DNA from: Sphingomonas immobilis
Lineage (GTDB): Bacteria > Pseudomonadota > Alphaproteobacteria > Sphingomonadales > Sphingomonadaceae
DNA: 64,000 nt
NCBI RefSeq assembly: GCF_030580995.1
Contig: NZ_JAUQSZ010000001.1
Location: 372,001 to 436,000, forward strand
Direction of reading: 5' to 3'
A model generated the notes under the pieces. The model was not told the origin of the DNA and made no database searches. It was given only the letters and a program-made list of their open reading frames with translations. Each line of letters begins with the position of its first letter. Position 1 is the stretch's first letter. The position numbers and the translations under genes are program-made. Shown piece by piece: positions 59,667 to 64,000 of the stretch.

Positions 59667-59691
59667 GGGCGGTCGGAACTACCGACCGCCC
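59667..59691 (-). terminator. stem-loop between rpsA and ihfB
   Basis: Perfect 10-bp stem GGGCGGTCGG-AACTA-CCGACCGCCC just past the rpsA stop. The bases after it on the transcribed strand (GTTTCGGG) include a short T run. It probably lowers ihfB expression relative to rpsA or processes the transcript. Confidence 0.6.
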
Positions 59692-59701
59692 GCCAAACAG
59701 G

Positions 59702-61435
59702 TCACTTCTTCTCGTTGCGAGCCTTGAGCGCCTCGCCGAGGATGTCGCCCAGCGACGCGCCCGAGTCGGACGACCCGTACTGCGCAACCGCCTGCTTCTC
59801 TTCGGAGATCTGCATCGCCTTGATCGAGAAGGTCGGCTTCTTCGAACGGTCGAAGCCGGTCACCATCGCATCGAACTTCTGGCCGGTCTGGAACCGCTCC
59901 GGGCGCTGCTCGTCGCGGTCGCGGCCGAGATCGGTGCGCTTGATGAAGCCCGTCGCGCCGTCGTCGCCGACCTGCACTTCGAGGCCCGCGTCGCGGACTT
60001 CAAGCACGGTGACCGTGACGATCTGGTTCTTGTTCAGGCCGCCCGCCGACGAACCGCCGCCCGACGACGCCGAAGCCGCGCCGCCTGCTGCCGGTGCGCC
60101 ACGCTCGAGCTGCTTCATGCCCAGCGAGATACGCTCCTTCTCGGCATCGATATCGAGCACGATCGCCTGAACGACCTCGCCCTTGCGGTGCAGGTTGAGC
60201 GCGTCCTCGCCCGATACGCCCCAGGCGATATCCGACATATGGACCATGCCGTCGACATCGTTGTCGAGGCCGATGAACAGGCCGAATTCGGTCGCGTTCT
60301 TGACTTCGCCCTCGACGGTCGAGCCGACCGGGTGCGCCTCCAGGAAGGCCTCCCACGGATTGGCCTGCGCCTGCTTGAGGCCGAGCGAGATGCGGCGCTT
60401 GTCGGGATCGACCTCCAGCACGACGACATCGACTTCCTGCGAGGTCGAGACGATCTTGCCCGGATGGACGTTCTTCTTGGTCCACGACATTTCGGACACG
60501 TGGACGAGGCCCTCGATGCCCGCTTCCAGCTCGACGAACGCACCATATTCGGTGATGTTCGTGACGCGGCCCGACAGCTTCGCGCCGACCGGATACTTGG
60601 CGGCGGCGCCGTCCCACGGATCGCTCTCGAGCTGCTTCATGCCGAGCGAGATGCGCTGCGTGTCCTTGTTGATGCGGATGATCTGGACGCGGACGGTGTC
60701 GCCGATGTTCAGGACTTCGCTCGGATGGCCGACGCGCTTGTAGCTGAGATCGGTGACGTGCAGCAGGCCGTCGATACCGCCGAGGTCGACGAACGCACCG
60801 TAATCGGTGATGTTCTTGACGACGCCGTCGATGATCTGGCCCTCGGCGAGGCTCAGGATCAGGCCCGAACGCTGCTCGGCGCGGGTTTCCTCGAGGATCG
60901 CGCGGCGCGAGACGACGATGTTGCCGCGCTTGCGGTCCATCTTCAGGATCTGGAAGGGCTGGGGGATGTCCATCAGCGGCGTGACGTCACGCACCGGACG
61001 GATATCGACCTGCGAGCCCGGCAGGAACGCGACGGCGCCGTTCAGGTCGACCGTGAAGCCGCCCTTGACGCGACCGAAGATGACGCCCTCGACGCGCGCG
61101 GTCTTGGCGAACTCTGCCTCGAGCGTGTCCCATGCGGCTTCGCGGCGGGCGCGGTCGCGCGACAGCATCGCTTCGCCGTGGACGTTCTCGACGCGGTCGA
61201 CGAACACTTCGACTTCGTCACCGACCTTGAGATCGGCCTTCTGGCCGGGAGCGGCGAATTCGCGCAGCGGCACGCGGCCTTCGCTCTTCAGGCCGACGTC
61301 GATCACGGCGAGATCGTTCTCGATGCCGGTGACGGTGCCCTTGACGACGCGGCCTTCGAAGCTGTCTGCGCCGCCGAGCGTCTGTTCAAGCAGAGCCGCG
61401 AAATCGTCGCGGGTGGGGGATGCCGATGTGGCCAT
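59702..61435 (-). CDS. rpsA: 30S ribosomal protein S1
   Basis: 577 aa with six S1 domains, seen as repeated G..V.G.V..I..YGAFV.L...GL.H.S and RISLG.KQ segments (ITDYGAFVDLGG, ITEYGAFVELEA, ATEFGLFIGLDN). Binds mRNA and lets the ribosome start on weak sites. The fifth/sixth domain linker has a Gly/Ser/Ala stretch. Starts MATSASPTRDDFAAL. Part of the cmk-rpsA-ihfB block. Confidence 0.96.
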   Translation of the reverse strand: MATSASPTRDDFAALLEQTLGGADSFEGRVVKGTVTGIENDLAVIDVGLKSEGRVPLREFAAPGQKADLKVGDEVEVFVDRVENVHGEAMLSRDRARREAAWDTLEAEFAKTARVEGVIFGRVKGGFTVDLNGAVAFLPGSQVDIRPVRDVTPLMDIPQPFQILKMDRKRGNIVVSRRAILEETRAEQRSGLILSLAEGQIIDGVVKNITDYGAFVDLGGIDGLLHVTDLSYKRVGHPSEVLNIGDTVRVQIIRINKDTQRISLGMKQLESDPWDGAAAKYPVGAKLSGRVTNITEYGAFVELEAGIEGLVHVSEMSWTKKNVHPGKIVSTSQEVDVVVLEVDPDKRRISLGLKQAQANPWEAFLEAHPVGSTVEGEVKNATEFGLFIGLDNDVDGMVHMSDIAWGVSGEDALNLHRKGEVVQAIVLDIDAEKERISLGMKQLERGAPAAGGAASASSGGGSSAGGLNKNQIVTVTVLEVRDAGLEVQVGDDGATGFIKRTDLGRDRDEQRPERFQTGQKFDAMVTGFDRSKKPTFSIKAMQISEEKQAVAQYGSSDSGASLGDILGEALKARNEKK

Positions 61436-61700
61436 AAAGTCTTGTTCCTAATCACATTTCCGGCCGGCCGGTTGTATCCGGCGGTCTTCAAGCCGATGTG
61501 CCGCGAAGGCCCCATGCCGTCGCGGCATCCGGGCGCGCGAGGAAGCGGAGGCAAGACGCCAAGAGACCAGGGGTCTTAAAGCGAAAAGGGCGCGTGAGGA
61601 TATCCTCCGCGCCTTCCTCCGCGAGCACCAGCTCGCCGGACGCGCGGGCCATAGCTCCGAGACTGGAAAATAGCAAGCCCGCCAAGGGCTCGCGCAGGCG
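61436..61700 (-). other. rpsA upstream region without convincing gene
   Basis: 265 bases between the PEP-CTERM gene and rpsA. A frame at 61488-61685 (65 codons) has GVLAS-type codons but no ribosome site or known pattern, so I leave it as non-coding. A leader with control of S1 synthesis would sit here. No clear promoter was assigned. Confidence 0.35.
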
Positions 61701-62363
61701 TCAGGCGAGGGCGGCGATGTCCTCACGCCGGCGCCGCCGCAGCATTCCGCCGATGAAGCCGAACCCGCCGATCATCATCGCCCAGGTCGCCGGCTCGGGC
61801 GCGGTCGAAGCGAGGCCGGTCGCGAGCTGATAGCTGCCGACCATGTCGATGCCGTAGTCCGGGAACCCGTCCATCGCGAGCGTGAACGACGTGATCGGGC
61901 TGGACGACGTGAAGCCGACGAAGGTGGGGCCATAGCTGCCGGTGCCGTTGTCGGCCATCGAGAAGCTGGAGCTCGTGCCATTGACGGTGATCGTGCCCGA
62001 CGTGAAGCCGCCGACATTGCCGAAGTAAAAGCCCCCGCCGCGATAGCTCCCGCCGGTCAGCGACACCGTCGCCAGCGTGTTCGCGGACGGCGCATCGAAC
62101 AGCGTGATGTAATTGGGGCCGCCCGGATAGTCTCCGGTCGGGTTCCCGGTGGTCTGGATGCCGCCTGGGTCGCTGATCGACAGAGTATTGTAATTGTAGG
62201 TCGTGCCCTGCGTCGAGCTGGGCACGGTGATGATCGTCGTCGTGTTACCGGTCACCGCCGCCTGATAGGCGTTGACGTCGGTGTAGAAGCTCGCCTGCGC
62301 ATGCGCCGCAGCCGGTGCCAGCACCATCGCGGCCACAGCCGCAACCAAGCCCGAAACCTTCAT
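61701..62363 (-). CDS. PEPxxWA-CTERM exosortase substrate
   Basis: 220 aa. Signal peptide ends near AAAHAQ. The body is Gly/Ser/Thr-rich and beta-like. The tail has PEPATWAMMIGGFGFIGGML and RRRR, the full PEP-CTERM signal: PEP motif, membrane helix and basic end. Exosortase would cut it and move it to the cell surface or matrix. Inserted between rpsA and cmk. Confidence 0.92.
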   Translation of the reverse strand: MKVSGLVAAVAAMVLAPAAAHAQASFYTDVNAYQAAVTGNTTTIITVPSSTQGTTYNYNTLSISDPGGIQTTGNPTGDYPGGPNYITLFDAPSANTLATVSLTGGSYRGGGFYFGNVGGFTSGTITVNGTSSSFSMADNGTGSYGPTFVGFTSSSPITSFTLAMDGFPDYGIDMVGSYQLATGLASTAPEPATWAMMIGGFGFIGGMLRRRRREDIAALA

Positions 62364-62629
62364 GTGCGATGCCCCCGCGACGCAGCCCCTCTCTCCTCAC
62401 GCGAGCGTCGGACGCGCGGGAATATAGGGTTAATCGCACAATCGTTCGTGCGCCGCAACGCCGCCCATTTTGAGATGCGTGCTGTCCTACACCGGCGCGA
62501 TCTGCGATTATTCGTCCCATGCGCCTTAACCGCTTTTCCGCAGTTGCCAGATCGGCATCGCAACCCCGTCCGGGTAGCGCGATCAGTGTGACGTTCCGCG
62601 TCCGATTGGTGCAATTTCGGAAACGATCG

Positions 62630-62665
62630 GGGATTACATTTTCGATTCAGGTGTCAATCTGTCAA
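62630..62665 (-). promoter_or_regulatory. possible promoter for the PEP-CTERM gene
   Basis: In the 326-base gap between cmk and the PEP-CTERM gene, the minus strand has two TTGACA boxes (at 62652-62657 and 62660-62665). From the left-reading strand the first is 17 bases before AAAATG. The rest of the gap holds no gene. Tentative. Confidence 0.3.
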
Positions 62666-62689
62666 GCGAACTATCACTTTAACGCGCGC

Positions 62690-63334
62690 TCACCCCGCGT
62701 CGCGTTCCGCCTTCAGCTTCACCTGCCGGTCGACCAGCTCGATCGCGCGTTTCAGCGCCGCCTCGATCGACAGGAAGCTGGTGTCGAGCGTCGCCGCGTC
62801 GCTCGCCGCCACCAGCGGTGCCTCGCTCCGCGTCATGTCGCGCAGGTCGCGCGCGCGGATATCGGCGAGCACCTTGTCGAGGCTGACGGTCGATCCGCTC
62901 GCCTGCAATTCGGCGTGGCGGCGCTTGGCGCGGATCGTCGGCGTCGCCTTCACGAACAGCTTGGCGTCGGCATCCGGCGCGATTACGGTGCCGATATCGC
63001 GCCCGTCGAGCACCGCGCCACCCTCCGCCCGCGCGAAGCGCCGCTGGCGCTGCAGCAGCGCTGCGCGCACCAGCGGATGCGCCGAGACGATCGAGGCGGT
63101 CTTGCCGCTCTCGTCGGTGCGAAGCACGGGATCGGCGAGCAGCTCGTCGTCGAAGTTCGACGCCGCCACCGCATCCGCCTCGATCGCAGGGTCGAGCCCC
63201 TCGCGCAGCACGTTCGCCGCGACCGCGCGGTACAGCAGCCCGGTATCGAGATAGGGCAGGCCGTAATGCTTCGCGAGCGCACGCGCGATCGTGCCCTTTC
63301 CCGAAGCGGCAGGCCCATCGACGGCAATGATCAT
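62690..63334 (-). CDS. cmk: cytidylate kinase
   Basis: 214 aa. P-loop [19 protein letters not shown] at the start, [12 protein letters not shown], then [15 protein letters not shown] [10 protein letters not shown] and [18 protein letters not shown] in the CMP-binding and lid parts. Phosphorylates CMP and dCMP. ATG overlaps the stop of the upstream membrane protein gene. Confidence 0.96.
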   Translation of the reverse strand: MIIAVDGPAASGKGTIARALAKHYGLPYLDTGLLYRAVAANVLREGLDPAIEADAVAASNFDDELLADPVLRTDESGKTASIVSAHPLVRAALLQRQRRFARAEGGAVLDGRDIGTVIAPDADAKLFVKATPTIRAKRRHAELQASGSTVSLDKVLADIRARDLRDMTRSEAPLVAASDAATLDTSFLSIEAALKRAIELVDRQVKLKAERDAG

Positions 63335-63579
63335 CGCGTAGCCACCAATTTGCGTATCACCCCCAGTAACGCGATCGCCGCCCAGATCGTCTCCAGGGCG
63401 AGCGCCGGCAGGTTATAGTTTACGACAAGCGACAGCGCGAGCAACGATGCACCGAGGAAATTCAGCGTGTTGAGGGCCAGATTGGGCGCAATCCCGCGCA
63501 GCGTCTGCCAGCCATAGCCGCCGAGGATCAGCACGCTGCCGACGAAGCCGATCACGTCGGCGGTCTGCGAACCGATCAT
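63331..63579 (-). CDS. CBU_0592-like two-helix membrane protein
   Basis: 82 aa from ATG 63579. Three hydrophobic segments: [33 protein letters not shown] and [15 protein letters not shown]. This matches the small CBU_0592-type membrane family. Four-base overlaps with aroA and cmk put it in the same operon. Role unknown. Confidence 0.75.
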   Translation of the reverse strand: MIGSQTADVIGFVGSVLILGGYGWQTLRGIAPNLALNTLNFLGASLLALSLVVNYNLPALALETIWAAIALLGVIRKLVATR

Positions 63580-64000
63580 GCCTGCAACTGCGCGAGCTGG
63601 TCGAAAAAGGCGGGGTAGCTGGTCGCGACCGGCGATGCGTCGTCGAGCGTGACCGGGGCCTTCGCGTTGAGCGCCGCCACCGCCAGGCTCATCGCGACGC
63701 GGTGGTCGAGGTGCGTGGCGATGGTCGCGCCCCCCGCGATCGGATCGCCGCCTCGGCCCAGCACCGCGAGGCCGTCCTCGAACTCCTCGGTCTCGACCCC
63801 GCACGCGCCCAGCGCCGCCGCCATCGCCGCGATCCGGTCCGATTCCTTGACGCGCAGCTCGTGCGCGCCGCGCGCCACCGTCCGGCCATGCGCGAAGGCG
63901 GCGGCGACGAACAGCGCGGGATATTCGTCGATCATGCTCGGCGCGAGCTCGCCCGGCACCTCGATCGCGGTGAGGCTGGCGTGGCGCACGCGCAGGTCCG
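63576..64000 (-). CDS. aroA: EPSP synthase AroA, 3' part
   Basis: Open to the window edge; only the C-terminal 141 codons are present. [29 protein letters not shown], and [13 protein letters not shown] are C-terminal EPSP synthase marks, with Lys, Arg and His of the active site. Makes 5-enolpyruvylshikimate 3-phosphate in aromatic synthesis. First gene of the aroA-cmk-rpsA block. Confidence 0.95.
   Translation of the reverse strand, partial: DLRVRHASLTAIEVPGELAPSMIDEYPALFVAAAFAHGRTVARGAHELRVKESDRIAAMAAALGACGVETEEFEDGLAVLGRGGDPIAGGATIATHLDHRVAMSLAVAALNAKAPVTLDDASPVATSYPAFFDQLAQLQA

Noticed and set aside
59597..61579. 660-codon + strand frame across rpsA
   Set aside because: It is antisense to the complete, motif-rich rpsA and arises from high GC codon bias.
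61488..61685. 65-codon minus-strand frame before rpsA
   Set aside because: No ribosome site, no known pattern; more likely the rpsA leader.
1..64000. CRISPR array or insertion sequence
   Set aside because: No regularly spaced repeats and no transposase-like protein were seen on either strand.

Overview
The window is high-GC DNA of an alphaproteobacterium, most probably Sphingomonas or a close sphingomonad. Evidence for this is the aroA-cmk-rpsA-ihfB order, a PEPxxWA-CTERM exosortase substrate, DUF4230, DUF885 and DUF2312 proteins, and many GTG/TTG starts. It has three parts: a chromosomal left flank (1-14,839), a complete-looking prophage of about 44 kb (14,840-58,974), and a chromosomal right flank (58,975-64,000).

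Left flank. In order: a metallo-beta-lactamase hydrolase (cut by the window edge), a DUF4230 membrane-anchored protein, a Yip1-like membrane protein, an exported hypothetical protein, quinolinate synthase (nadA), an exported alpha/beta hydrolase with an Asp nucleophile, a 65-aa exported peptide, a PhyH-type dioxygenase, a DUF885 protein, a DEDDh-like exonuclease, an exported hypothetical protein, nadC, a four-helix membrane protein, an RNase T2, a DUF4112 protein, a lipoprotein of the family-5 solute-binding class and an NTF2-like protein. nadA and nadC give two of the three steps of de novo NAD synthesis; nadB is not in the window.

Prophage. It is integrated in tRNA-Leu(UAA). A 59-bp direct repeat (14,840-14,898 and 58,916-58,974, three mismatches) marks attL and attR. 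The intact tRNA lies at attR, with its 3' part supplied by the phage. The left arm (15.0-17.8 kb, + strand) holds a promoter with a perfect palindrome between -35 and -10, a 29-aa cationic peptide, an XRE-HTH protein fused to a PD-(D/E)XK-like nuclease domain, another HTH protein and several tiny membrane or Cys-rich proteins. The late genes (17.8-41.6 kb, - strand) form a siphovirus module: HNH, TerS, TerL, portal, protease, capsid, connectors, tail tube, tail chaperones with a probable frameshift, tape measure, tail tip and fibres, two SGNH esterases, lysozyme, and membrane and spanin proteins. One + strand membrane-protein moron interrupts it. The early leftward genes (42.5-50.2 kb) include a NusG-like protein, replication proteins, a phage-encoded sliding clamp, a DNA methyltransferase and an SF2 helicase. 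An S24 repressor, a HIRAN protein and Cro-like proteins form the switch around 49.4-51.6 kb, with matching GCTAC...GTAGC operator motifs at 50.23 and 51.63 kb. The rightward early operon (51.7-58.8 kb) carries HNH proteins, a probable excisionase, the integrase and about 4 kb of small proteins, many with Cys clusters, including a Lar-like/HAD phosphatase fusion.

Right flank. tRNA-Leu, a cluster of six stem-loops, ihfB, rpsA, a PEPxxWA-CTERM protein, cmk, a small membrane protein and the 3' end of aroA.

Everything here was read by eye from sequence and translation; no database search was run. Family names rest on motifs and gene order.
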